DNA of 51,578 nucleotides, from the NCBI GenBank assembly GCA_044376515.1, contig JBILKV010000009.1:1-51578 (forward strand), in the 5' to 3' direction. The position numbers and the translations under genes were made by a program. Of this stretch, positions 25,049-33,715 are shown piece by piece. Within the stretch, counting starts at the first letter, position 1. Every line of letters begins with the position of its first letter. The DNA comes from Chth-196 sp044376515 (GTDB taxonomy: Bacteria; Verrucomicrobiota; Verrucomicrobiia; Chthoniobacterales; Chthoniobacteraceae). Below the pieces are notes generated by a model. That model saw nothing but the letters and a program-made list of their open reading frames with translations. It did no database searches and was not told the origin of the DNA.

Positions 25049-26713
25049 ATGAGCTGGTCCCAGGGTTACGATCCGTTCGGAAATGCCTGGTTGTCGACGA
25101 CGGCGGCCGCGCTGCCGGCGGCTGTTCTGCTCCTGGGGATGACGCTGGGACGACTCAGGATCCATGTGGCGGCGCTTTTGGGAGTGGCGGTGGCGCTGGT
25201 GGTGGCGGTGCTGGCCTACGGGATGCCCGCAAGGATGGCCTTGGGAGCGGCGGGATACGGGGCGGCCTTTGGCATGTTTCCCATCGGATGGATCATCATC
25301 AACGTGATGTTCCTGTACGAACTGACGGTGAAGCGCGGTCTGATGGAGGTGCTCCGGGAAAGCCTTGCACGCATTGCGCCGGATGCGCGGGTGCAGCTGG
25401 TGCTGATCGCTTTCTGTTTCGGGGCGTTTTTGGAGGGCATGGCGGGGTTCGGGGCCCCGGTGGCGATCACGGGGGCGATCCTGCTGCAACTGGGTTTTTC
25501 TCCGCTGCACGCCTCGGGGCTGGCGCTGATTGCAAACACGGCTCCCGTGGCCTTCGGCTCGCTTGGGATTCCGATCACGACGCTCGAACAGGTGGCCGGG
25601 TTGGATGCGAAACAGGTGTCGATGATGGTCGGGCGGCAGCTGCCGTGGTTCTCGGTGGTGATGCCCCTCTGGATCCTGGTGGCCTTTTGCGGATGGCGCC
25701 GCACGCGGGAGGTTTTGCCCGTGGCGCTGGTGGCGGGGGCGGCCTTTGCCGTGCCGCAGTACGCGGTATCGAATCTGCACGGGCCGTGGCTGGTGGATCT
25801 GGTGGCGGGGGCGGCGTCGATTGTGGCGGTGGTGGTGTGGCTGCGCGTATGGCGGCCACGGCGGTGTCTGGTGCTTCGGGACGGCGCGCTGGTGGAGGCC
25901 GCAGACGCGGCGGCGCGGCCGGCTTCCTTGGGACCTGCCCGGCGGGAGGGGGTGTGGCTGGCCTGGTTGCCTTGGGCGATATTGACCGTCTTCATTCTGG
26001 CCTGGGGAACGCCTGCGGTGAAGGGAGCCTTCGATGCCCTTTTTTCCACAGGGGTGAAGATCGGGTGGCTGGACGGTCTGGTCCAGCGGATGCCGCCGGT
26101 GGCCGCGTTTGGAGCCGCCGCCGAGAGCGCCAAATGGAGGCTCAACCTGCTGAGCGCGACCGGCACGGGGATTCTGGCGGCGGCCGTGGCTTCGGGATGG
26201 GTGATGGGGTTTCGCCCGGGGAGGCTGGTGGCGGTGTACCTGGAGACCGTGTGGAAGGTGCGGCTTTCCTTGCTGACCATCGGGACGATGCTGGCGCTCG
26301 GGAACGTCACCAAATTCTCTGGGGCGGACGCCACGATCGGCCTGGCGCTGGCGGGCACCGGGGCGTTCTACCCCTTTTTCGGGACCCTGCTGGGATGGCT
26401 TGGCGTGGCGCTGACCGGGTCGGACACTGCATCGAACGTGCTGTTTGGAAGCCTCCAGCGGATCACCGCGGAGCAAACCGGCATCAGCCCCGTGCTGATG
26501 GGTGCGGCCAACAGCTCCGGGGGAGTGATGGGCAAGATGGTGGACGCCCAGAGCATCGTGGTCGCGAGCACGGCGACCCAGTGTTTCGGCAGGGAGGCGG
26601 ACATCCTGCGGTTTGTGTTGGTGCACAGTCTGGTGCTGGCGTCGCTGATCGGACTGCTGGTGAGCCTGCAGGCTTACGTCTGGCCGTTCACACTGATGGT
26701 GCCCCCGAGCTGA
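25049..26713 (+). CDS. lctP: L-lactate permease (LctP family)
   Basis: Membrane protein of 554 residues that imports lactate, and probably glycolate, with protons. The start MSWSQGYDPFGNAWLSTTAA is typical of the family. Conserved stretches are AFCFGAFLEGMAGFGAPVAI, LIANTAPVAFGSLGIPITTL, the QLPWFSVVMPLWI helix, LTGSDTASNVLFGSLQ and LMGAANSSGGVMGKMVDAQS. Twelve or more hydrophobic helices cover the length. The ATG at 25049 has AAGGA 5-6 bases upstream; the frame from 24770 overlaps the MBL gene and adds only low-complexity sequence. Distance from the MBL gene is 190 bases. Confidence 0.93.
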   Translation: MSWSQGYDPFGNAWLSTTAAALPAAVLLLGMTLGRLRIHVAALLGVAVALVVAVLAYGMPARMALGAAGYGAAFGMFPIGWIIINVMFLYELTVKRGLMEVLRESLARIAPDARVQLVLIAFCFGAFLEGMAGFGAPVAITGAILLQLGFSPLHASGLALIANTAPVAFGSLGIPITTLEQVAGLDAKQVSMMVGRQLPWFSVVMPLWILVAFCGWRRTREVLPVALVAGAAFAVPQYAVSNLHGPWLVDLVAGAASIVAVVVWLRVWRPRRCLVLRDGALVEAADAAARPASLGPARREGVWLAWLPWAILTVFILAWGTPAVKGAFDALFSTGVKIGWLDGLVQRMPPVAAFGAAAESAKWRLNLLSATGTGILAAAVASGWVMGFRPGRLVAVYLETVWKVRLSLLTIGTMLALGNVTKFSGADATIGLALAGTGAFYPFFGTLLGWLGVALTGSDTASNVLFGSLQRITAEQTGISPVLMGAANSSGGVMGKMVDAQSIVVASTATQCFGREADILRFVLVHSLVLASLIGLLVSLQAYVWPFTLMVPPS

Positions 26714-26746
26714 GACCGGCTTTCCTTGACCGCGGAGTGCTCCATT

Positions 26747-26852
26747 CAACCGCAAAGAACACAGGGAACACAGGGAACACAGGGAGATTTGATGCCGTGG
26801 AATGGCTTTTCGACATTGTACTTCTCCGAGTCCTTCGCGTTCTTTGCGGTTG
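26747..26852. repeat. Inverted-repeat element enclosing a 3-copy tandem repeat
   Basis: Perfect 14-bp arms, caaccgcaaagaac (26747-26760) and gttctttgcggttg (26839-26852), enclose about 78 bases. Inside the left arm starts a direct repeat of aacacaggg, three copies at 26758-26784. It lies between lctP and the convergent uxaE gene, so it could act as a bidirectional terminator. The length and perfect ends also fit a small mobile repeat. Confidence 0.85.
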
Positions 26853-26898
26853 ATTCACCGGCAGCTGTTCCGGCCGCAAATGCATTGCGGCACCCAGC

Positions 26899-28164
26899 CT
26901 AGTCCGCGTCTATCAGGAGCGGCTTAAGGTGCCGGGCGAAGAGGTTTTCGGTGACGTGTTTGCCGACGATCGCCTCATGGCGCTTGAGCAGGTCGAGGTA
27001 GACCGCCCCACGCTGGGCCGCGAGTTTGAAGGACACATGGAGCAGTTGCCGGATGTTGGCGTTGAACTCGGGATGGCCCGGGATGTGGCGGACGGCGTTA
27101 GCCATCTGTGCACCCGACCATTGGGCGACCACCCCTGCGGCCGGCAGCTGGCTGCGGTCGATGTCGATGACCGACGCGTAGGGCGCGCACAGTGCGTCAA
27201 CGTGTTCCAACGCATAGGCGTACATCTCGCGGACGAGTGCGAGCCCCTCGCCGCCGGCTTCGGAAAGGCCGATGACCTCCTCAAGCCACGTGGTCCCGGC
27301 GGTTTTGACATGCACCCCCGCACCCGTGCGGCGGAGCGCGCGGCGGATGATCGGGTAGAGGCTGAACTTGTCGCTCCCACTGTGGACGCTCAGCTTCAAA
27401 TTGGCCGGAAGCCCGTAACGGTGAACCGCGTGGGCAAGCACGGCGAGGTCGTCGTTAAACTCCCGCTCGAACTGCGCGAGATCGCCCACGTAGTCGACCC
27501 CCTTGTTAAACCGGCCCGTGAACTTGGGCGCGATGGTCTGCGCCCTGATTTTTTCGTCCGCGATGAGCGCGAGAATCACCAGGAGTTCCGACGGGGTCTG
27601 GGGCGCGTCGGTCTCGTCCATGGAGACCTCTGCGATGAAACGGTTTTCGCCCTTGGCTTGGGCGACATGGCGGTAGATGCGGCCGGCGTCCTGGACGGCC
27701 AGCAGGTATTTTCCGGCGATGCGCTCGAGTTCGGACGGCGTAAGCACAAAGGGCTCGGTGACGCCCTCGACGCGGAGGGTGCCGACCAGCTCGGTATGGC
27801 GGGCGACAAAGGCGGCGAGGTCGGCGGAGGGAGCGGGTTTGGCGATGGAATCGGCGACGTCGATCGTGAAAAAATCCGAACACGGGATAAAGCGATCGAC
27901 CGTCTCAAGGCGGATGTGGTCGGCATCCACATGCCAGGGGGCGTTCCAGCCGAGGGCCTGCACGGCGGCCTGCGCGGCGTCGAAGACGCTCTGGGGCTCG
28001 GAGCCGATGAAGGTGTGCTCGCGGTTGGACTTGTTCCAGACGGGGATGACGTCGGCGCCGTGTTGGGCGGCGAGTTGGCAGGCGCGCAACTGGGCCGCCG
28101 CCTGATGGGCGAACCGGTCGCCCATTCCGAGGGAATACTTACCGAGGGTGAGAGGGTTGTGCAT
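26899..28164 (-). CDS. uxaE: Tagaturonate epimerase family protein (UxaE)
   Basis: Protein of 421 residues of the family that interconverts D-tagaturonate and D-fructuronate in galacturonate (pectin) catabolism. Characteristic segments: LGKYSLGMGDRFAHQAAAQL near the start, GADVIPVWNKSNREHTFIG, IAEVSMDETDAPQTP (metal or substrate acids), KFTGRFNKGVDYVGD, LKLSVHSGSDKFSLYPIIRR and HVKTAGTTWLEEVIG. The ATG at 28164 is preferred over 28221, since the family starts shortly before the GKYSLG motif. It is the last gene of a minus-strand series with secreted sugar-active proteins; no other hexuronate gene (uxaB, uxaC, kdgK) is in the window. Confidence 0.85.
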   Translation of the reverse strand: MHNPLTLGKYSLGMGDRFAHQAAAQLRACQLAAQHGADVIPVWNKSNREHTFIGSEPQSVFDAAQAAVQALGWNAPWHVDADHIRLETVDRFIPCSDFFTIDVADSIAKPAPSADLAAFVARHTELVGTLRVEGVTEPFVLTPSELERIAGKYLLAVQDAGRIYRHVAQAKGENRFIAEVSMDETDAPQTPSELLVILALIADEKIRAQTIAPKFTGRFNKGVDYVGDLAQFEREFNDDLAVLAHAVHRYGLPANLKLSVHSGSDKFSLYPIIRRALRRTGAGVHVKTAGTTWLEEVIGLSEAGGEGLALVREMYAYALEHVDALCAPYASVIDIDRSQLPAAGVVAQWSGAQMANAVRHIPGHPEFNANIRQLLHVSFKLAAQRGAVYLDLLKRHEAIVGKHVTENLFARHLKPLLIDAD

Positions 28165-28290
28165 GGGAGTTGGGGCAAAGGGCGCAGCGTAGCCAGAAGG
28201 CTCCGGGTAAATCACCCCCAATTGGAGGAGAGCTCCAAGTGCGACCGGACTCCGGAATCAGAAACGCGCGAAAGCGTGGGCAGCCGTGGA

Positions 28291-29478
28291 TCAACGGTCG
28301 TCGTTCCCCACGAAATGCATGGCTCGGAAAGCGTGGCCCGTGCTGGCGGGATCCTTCTCTGCCGAGACCGTCAGTCTCAGAGTGTGGGGGCCTTCGGAGA
28401 GACCGTCGGCAAACATCACGGTGCGGGGGTAGTGCAGGCCCTTGCTGTAGTTGTGGAAGAGGTTGACCTTGACTGGGGCGGCCCCGTCGATGCTGGCCTC
28501 GACCATGCCGGCGTCCGGCCCGGCAAGCACGAAAGCCCCGATGGCACTGCCCTCAAACTTCGAGGTGAGCACCGCCCCGGGGTGGGTCGCGCTCACGAGA
28601 GACTTGGTGTTGAAGCGTTCGCGCTTGCCGCCGGGAATGCTTTTCCAATCCGGAACACCCTCCGCAAAGCCCTCGCCGAGGGTGAGCGCGGAATGCGGCA
28701 GAAACCGGCCCTTGGAATAGTTGCCGGGCTCGAGCGGCTTCTCGGGAAGCGGATGCGGCGCGGGGTTTCCGCGGGCGGGCACCCCCCACTGCGTATCGCA
28801 CAGTTGCGCGATCATGTCGGCGGCGATGCGGTTGCCAAAAGGCGCGGGGTGAACGCCGCCGAACTTTTTCCAGTCAAAATCGCCCGCGGCGATTCGGGTG
28901 GTCACGGTCTTGGCGAGGTTGATGGTGGAAATTTGGTAGTATTCGGCCACTTCGGTGTGGGCGGCCACCGGCAGCGGCACCTCGCCGGCGTTGTATTTCT
29001 GCATGGAATTTTCATTCAGGAAGAAAGTCATGACCACGTCGGCCCGTGGGTTGTGGCCGCGGAGGTGGCGGATGACGCCTTCCATGCCGCGGATGCACGC
29101 CTCACGGCTGTGGTGCGCGTCCTGATCGTCGTTGACGGCGAACTCGACAAACAGCATGTCGACCGGTCCCTTGGAGAGGATGTCGGCCCCGAGGCGGAAC
29201 GCGCCGGTGGTGGAGCAGGTGGAGGAAATGCCCGCGGCGGTGAATGTGAATTCCGTCTGGGGAAAGCGCTGTTTAAGGAGTTCGCAGACCATGGGCCTGT
29301 AGCCTTCCATCTCGGTGATGGAGCCGCCGAGGAAGGCGACGTGCCCTGTTTTCTGCTGCTCAAACTTGTGGCGCGCGTTGTCAAGATTTCCGCGGGAAAT
29401 CACGTTGGCGTCCGCGGCGCGGGCCCCGAGCGGGAGAAGCGCGCAAAGGAAGGCGAGCAATAAGGTTGGTAGCATCAT
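28291..29478 (-). CDS. Secreted SGNH/GDSL-type hydrolase
   Basis: Protein of 395 residues with a signal peptide (LPTLLLAFLCALLPLGARAA). SGNH blocks are visible: VAFLGGSITEMEGYRPM (block I Ser), the oxyanion region STTGAFRLGADIL, LFVEFAVNDDQDAHH (block III, Asn), and FGGVHPAPFGNRIAADM (block V His; the usual Asp two or three residues earlier is not obvious). A C-terminal beta domain of about 150 residues (GAVLTSKFEGSAIGAFVLAG) ends the protein. Such enzymes deacetylate or deesterify plant polysaccharides. The double ATG at 29478 starts the signal peptide; the longer frame from 29772 overlaps the next gene. Confidence 0.85.
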   Translation of the reverse strand: MMLPTLLLAFLCALLPLGARAADANVISRGNLDNARHKFEQQKTGHVAFLGGSITEMEGYRPMVCELLKQRFPQTEFTFTAAGISSTCSTTGAFRLGADILSKGPVDMLFVEFAVNDDQDAHHSREACIRGMEGVIRHLRGHNPRADVVMTFFLNENSMQKYNAGEVPLPVAAHTEVAEYYQISTINLAKTVTTRIAAGDFDWKKFGGVHPAPFGNRIAADMIAQLCDTQWGVPARGNPAPHPLPEKPLEPGNYSKGRFLPHSALTLGEGFAEGVPDWKSIPGGKRERFNTKSLVSATHPGAVLTSKFEGSAIGAFVLAGPDAGMVEASIDGAAPVKVNLFHNYSKGLHYPRTVMFADGLSEGPHTLRLTVSAEKDPASTGHAFRAMHFVGNDDR

Positions 29479-29630
29479 GCGGTTGGTCTGTTGTTTGAGG
29501 GAGCAAGGACCCCGGTTCCACAGGGTCATTGCCGGCAGGCGGCCCGGGTCTGGGGGCATGGGGGAAACAGGCCCCACACCCGGTTGTGCGCGGCGCATGC
29601 GAGCGGCCCTCGGCGGAGAGTGGTGTCGGG

Positions 29631-32324
29631 TTACCGTGCGGAAGGCGGATCGAACTGGAGCCAGTCGAAGTTCATCAGCCCGCCCTGACCCGGGTTGACG
29701 AAAACGGCGTAAACGTCGGCGCGCGACGGGCCGTCGGGTGCGGGAGTGCATGGGCTCTTGAGTTCCACCCACTTTTCCCAGCCCCCGGTGGACTGGACCT
29801 CAAACTCGCCGAGCAGCGGGCCGTCGGGGGCGTTGAGGTGGAGTTCGACCTTGCCGCCGGGGCCGCCCGAGGCGACGCGGCAGGTGAAGCCGCCGACCTG
29901 CCGTAACGGGATGCTCTTAAAAGCGGCGCTGTGGTTGTGCGCAATCGAACCGAGGAACTTGTTTCCCGAGGAACCGCCGCCCGAAAGCACCTTGCAGCCC
30001 TGGGGCGATTCGGCGCTCTCGGCCTCTATCCGCCGCGTGCGGAGTCGAATGGAGGCCTTCCCAATCAGGGGCGGCGCCTCGGCGCGGCCCGCGTCGGTGT
30101 AACTCGCCTCGAGCACGCCGATCTTGAGACCGCCGTCCTTGGGCGCTGAGACCTCCCCGGCCAGGCCGCGCTTGCCCGTCTCGGTGGTCTTCCCGCGTTC
30201 GAGGGAAAACACCCAAGCGACCATCTGGGCGATCTCATCAGAAGTGTGCTGCTGGTGGGCGAGCATCGGGATGGGGCCCCAAACGCCGCTGCTCCCGTTG
30301 CGCACGCGCAACACGCTCGCCTCGAGCGCACCCGCGGCGCCACGGTAGCGTTCCGCAACCTCCAGATAGGAGGGCCCCACGAGGCGCTGCTCGACTTGGT
30401 GGCAGTTAAAGCAGTCGCTCTGTTTCATGAGCGAAAGGCCCGGATCGAGCACGGCCTTGTCGCCGGCGTTCTTAAGCCAGCGGGTTTCCAACACAACACG
30501 CGGCGACATGAGATCCTCCTTGGTCGCGGATTCGCCGTCCTCGAAATCGTTCACCGCGACCTTGTAGGACACGGGCTGGCCTGGCGTGAAGAAGTCCCCT
30601 TCCTGCGGCGCCTCAAACCGGAGGGCCGGGACGGTGTTGCCGACCACGACGGAGGCGGTCTTGACGGTGGAGGCGCCCTGAGCGTCGGTGACGGTCAACT
30701 CAACCACCGCGTTGCCGGGCTTGGCGAAGGTGGTGGAGAGGGTGGGCTCGGTGGAGAGGACGTTCTTTTCGCCCTGGATCCGCCAGGCGTACTGGAGCGG
30801 GCCACCCTCGCGCTTGCGCGTGCCCTCGGAGGTGAACTTCACCGCCAGAGGTTCGCGGCCCGAGGTCACACTCGACTGAACCTGCACCAGCGGCGGCAGG
30901 TTGCCGCGCAGGTAGGAGATCCGCAGCAGTTTGGCATCGGGATTTGCGCCCCAGGTCAGCCCGTAGTCGAGCATGTAGAGGCAGCCGTCCGGACCGAAAC
31001 GCGCATCGACGGGCCGGCGCACAATGAAGCCCTCCTTGACTTCCTCGTCCTTGACCTTGTCGGGAACCACGGCAAGGGCTGCGGAGAACGGGTCGATCCC
31101 GGTGAGGTCGCCCTTTGCGTCCATGCGGGCCCATTTGAGGAATGGGCGTTGCCAGTCCCAGAAAAGGAGCGCGCCGTCGTATTCGGCGGGAAAGCCGTTG
31201 GTCTTTTCAAAGGCCGCGTTGTAGTGGAACACGGGCCCCGCACAGGCGGTGCGACCGCCGGTCCCGAGCATTGGAAACTCGGGCGAATCCTCGTACGGCC
31301 AGTAGATGAAGGCGGGCTGTGCGGCAGGCAGTTCCTTGAGCCCGGTGTTGTTGCGGCTGAGATTGACGGGCTTGGCCGGGTTGTGGAAATCGCCGATCTC
31401 GGTGGTTTCAAAGTTGTACCGGGCGTAGGCGAAGTTGTTGCCAACAAACAGGGGCCAGCCGAAGAAGCCGGCGTTCCGGGCCTGATTGATTTCGTCGTAC
31501 CCGCGGGGGCCGCGGGGCCCGGCGGCGCGGGCGTCGGGGCCGACTTCGCCCCAGTAGAGCCAGCCGGTTTTGGGGTCGATGTTGATGCGCCACGGGTTGC
31601 GGCAGCCCATCACGAAGATTTCGGGGCGGCCTGCGGAACCGTCTTTCGGAAAGAGATTTCCGTCGGGGATGGTGTAGCCGCCCTCGGGCGTGGGGCGGAT
31701 GCGGAGGATTTTACCGACGAGGTTGTCGGTGTTCGCGGAGGTGCGCTGGGCGTCCCAGGGTTCGCGGCCGGCGATTTCGTCGCTTGGCGAGAAGCCGTTG
31801 GAGCCGAAGGGATTGGTATTGTCTCCGGAAGAGATGTACAGGTTTCCCCGGGGATCAAACATGAGGGAGCCAGCGTGGTGACAGCACTGGAGGCGCTGCT
31901 CGGCCGAAGTGAGGAGGACCTTCTCCGAGGTCATGTCCATGACATCGCCCTTCATGGTGAAGCGACTGAGGCGCTGGCCGTCAAAGTCTGGGGGCGAGTA
32001 GAGGCAGTAAATCCACTGGTTCTGCGCAAAGTTGGGATCCAGCGCAAAGCCCAGGAAGCCGTTTTCCTGACCGTTGAACACCTCGAGTTTGCCGCAGACG
32101 ATGGTGGCGCGGAGTTCGGGTTTCCAGACCTTGAGGGTGCCGCCGATTTCGTTGAAGAAGATGCGGCCGTCCGGAGCAAGGTTGAGCTGCATGGGCTGGG
32201 GCATGCCCTGGGCGAGCACCTCGATCTTGAAGCGGTAATCGGTCACCTCGGCACGGGAGACCGGGGCGCTCAGGAACGTGAAGGCGGGGATCAGGAGCCC
32301 CGCGGCGAAGACGGCGTGTTTCAT
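29631..32324 (-). CDS. Secreted sugar dehydrogenase-like beta-propeller fused to PKD, cytochrome c and CBM6-like domains
   Basis: Exported protein of 897 residues. Residues 1-25 are the signal peptide. About 30-470 form a PQQ-type sugar dehydrogenase (GSDH) propeller: HAGSLMFDPRGNLYISSGDN, MGCRNPWRINIDPKTGWLYW, VDARFGPDGCLYMLDYG. About 480-565 is a PKD-like domain (FAKPGNAVVELTVTDAQGAS). About 625-710 is a class I cytochrome c with one haem motif CFNCH (638-642) and a probable axial Met687 in GPIPMLAHQ. About 765-895 resembles a CBM6 carbohydrate-binding module (IEAESAE to MNFDWLQF). It probably oxidises a sugar outside the cytoplasm and passes electrons to its own haem. Substrate and cofactor are inferred. 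It precedes the esterase by 152 bases. Confidence 0.85.
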   Translation of the reverse strand: MKHAVFAAGLLIPAFTFLSAPVSRAEVTDYRFKIEVLAQGMPQPMQLNLAPDGRIFFNEIGGTLKVWKPELRATIVCGKLEVFNGQENGFLGFALDPNFAQNQWIYCLYSPPDFDGQRLSRFTMKGDVMDMTSEKVLLTSAEQRLQCCHHAGSLMFDPRGNLYISSGDNTNPFGSNGFSPSDEIAGREPWDAQRTSANTDNLVGKILRIRPTPEGGYTIPDGNLFPKDGSAGRPEIFVMGCRNPWRINIDPKTGWLYWGEVGPDARAAGPRGPRGYDEINQARNAGFFGWPLFVGNNFAYARYNFETTEIGDFHNPAKPVNLSRNNTGLKELPAAQPAFIYWPYEDSPEFPMLGTGGRTACAGPVFHYNAAFEKTNGFPAEYDGALLFWDWQRPFLKWARMDAKGDLTGIDPFSAALAVVPDKVKDEEVKEGFIVRRPVDARFGPDGCLYMLDYGLTWGANPDAKLLRISYLRGNLPPLVQVQSSVTSGREPLAVKFTSEGTRKREGGPLQYAWRIQGEKNVLSTEPTLSTTFAKPGNAVVELTVTDAQGASTVKTASVVVGNTVPALRFEAPQEGDFFTPGQPVSYKVAVNDFEDGESATKEDLMSPRVVLETRWLKNAGDKAVLDPGLSLMKQSDCFNCHQVEQRLVGPSYLEVAERYRGAAGALEASVLRVRNGSSGVWGPIPMLAHQQHTSDEIAQMVAWVFSLERGKTTETGKRGLAGEVSAPKDGGLKIGVLEASYTDAGRAEAPPLIGKASIRLRTRRIEAESAESPQGCKVLSGGGSSGNKFLGSIAHNHSAAFKSIPLRQVGGFTCRVASGGPGGKVELHLNAPDGPLLGEFEVQSTGGWEKWVELKSPCTPAPDGPSRADVYAVFVNPGQGGLMNFDWLQFDPPSAR

Positions 32325-32374
32325 GGGGTGGGGTGTGGAGATGGAAAAGGGGAAGGAGGCCGCAGAGTCCGGAC

Positions 32375-33622
32375 CTACCGCTCAAAGGTGAAGAGGCCTT
32401 TTTTGTTGCCGACCACGATGCCCAGTTTGCGGGCGGGCCCGAGCGGAGCGACGGTCACCTGCGTGCCCACGCCGGAATCGTCGTCGATGAGGTGGGGAAC
32501 GAAAGAGGCTTTCTTGGCCTCGCGTTTGAGTTCAAACCAGTAGAGGACGGCGGGTGCGTTGGGCTCCGGATCGCCGGAGGGCCCGTGCGCCCAGAAGCGC
32601 TTGCCGCACACGAGATCGGGCAGGCCGTCGCCGTTGAGGTCGGCGAGCGCAAGGGCGTGCGGTTGGGAGAAGACGGTGCCGTGCGGCGTCTGGTCGGGTT
32701 TGTCGCCCACGATGGTGTGTTTCTTCCAGCCGGGGACGCCGCTTTCGCGGGTCTGCTCGAACCAGACGATGCCGTAGCCGTGCGCCTGAAGGCTGGTGAT
32801 GACGTCGGGGAGGCCGTCGCCGTTGACGTCGGTGACGAGCATCTGCGCGCCGCCGCTTCCGAAGAGGGCCTCATGGAACACCCATTCCGGATTCCCCTCC
32901 AACGAAGCAGGTTGTTCCCACCAACCGCGGGCCTCCAGCAGGTCGGGGCGGCCGTCGCCGTTGATGTCACCCATGCCGAGGCCGTGCGTGAACTTCTGCC
33001 ACGGGCCCTTGGGTGAGATGGGGTGCCAGACCCAGGGTTCGGCGGGCTTTCCCTCGACGGGAAGGCCGAATCCGAGGACCCCGCCGGTGCTGCACACCAA
33101 CCCCTTGCGGCCGTCCTTGGTCACGGTGAGCCACCCGGGGGATTCGTTATCCACGGAGGGCAGGGCGAGGTGGCGCGTCCAGGGGATGTCAGCGCCGCGC
33201 GGGTTTTCGTACCAGAAGGCTTCCTTGCCCGGGAAACCTACCACCAGAATGTCGTCCCACCCGTCCTTGTTGAAGTCCTCGGAGAAGGTGAGGAAGTTGT
33301 CGGAGTATCCGTTTTTAGGGCTTTTGGCGCCCATGAAGCCGGGTCTGGCTTCGACGGCGCCGTCGGGTTTGGTGAGTTGCCAGGTGGCGGTGGCCGGAGC
33401 GAAGGCGCGTTCCTTTTTGAAGTCGGGGCCCTCGTACCAGAAGGGACCGTAGGCCACGTCCGGGATGCCATCCTTGTTGAAGTCACCGACGGCGGCGCCT
33501 TCGGCCCAGAAATCACTGTTGAGGTGTTTTTTGGAGAAGGATTCCGCGCGGGCGGGCTGCACAGCGGTTGCGACGAGCGCCATGACGGCGCAAAAGGCGG
33601 AAGCGAACTGGGGCGGGTTCAT
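32375..33622 (-). CDS. Secreted FG-GAP/VCBS-repeat protein
   Basis: Protein of 415 residues with a signal peptide ending near PARAES. The body is a propeller of FG-GAP repeats with calcium-binding loops: GDFNKDGIPDVAYGPFWYEG, EDFNKDGWDDILVVGFPGK, GDINGDGRPDLLEARGW, TDVNGDGLPDVITSLQAHG and ADLNGDGLPDLVCGKRFWAH. No catalytic motif is seen; such proteins usually bind ligands or partners at the cell surface. The ATG at 33622 is chosen because it starts the signal peptide; the frame from 33955 overlaps the divergent gene. It lies 50 bases upstream of the sugar dehydrogenase gene, which suggests one transcript. Confidence 0.85.
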   Translation of the reverse strand: MNPPQFASAFCAVMALVATAVQPARAESFSKKHLNSDFWAEGAAVGDFNKDGIPDVAYGPFWYEGPDFKKERAFAPATATWQLTKPDGAVEARPGFMGAKSPKNGYSDNFLTFSEDFNKDGWDDILVVGFPGKEAFWYENPRGADIPWTRHLALPSVDNESPGWLTVTKDGRKGLVCSTGGVLGFGLPVEGKPAEPWVWHPISPKGPWQKFTHGLGMGDINGDGRPDLLEARGWWEQPASLEGNPEWVFHEALFGSGGAQMLVTDVNGDGLPDVITSLQAHGYGIVWFEQTRESGVPGWKKHTIVGDKPDQTPHGTVFSQPHALALADLNGDGLPDLVCGKRFWAHGPSGDPEPNAPAVLYWFELKREAKKASFVPHLIDDDSGVGTQVTVAPLGPARKLGIVVGNKKGLFTFER

Positions 33623-33715
33623 GCGGAAATGATGCAGCGAAGCGGGATTTAAGGAAAGCGCCTCCGCAAAAATCTGAAGCTTCGCCATGTGGTGGATTCG
33701 AGCTAATACTCGGGA

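Noticed and set aside
24896..26755. 619-codon minus-strand frame opposite the lactate permease
   Set aside because: Its His/Pro/Arg-rich low-complexity composition is typical of the antisense of a membrane-protein gene; the plus strand is clearly LctP.
26929..29463. 844-codon plus-strand frame across uxaE and the SGNH esterase
   Set aside because: It spans two unrelated well-supported minus-strand genes and the gap between them; no motif is seen.
30246..32543. 765-codon plus-strand frame opposite the sugar dehydrogenase
   Set aside because: Antisense shadow of a multi-domain protein with clear motifs.
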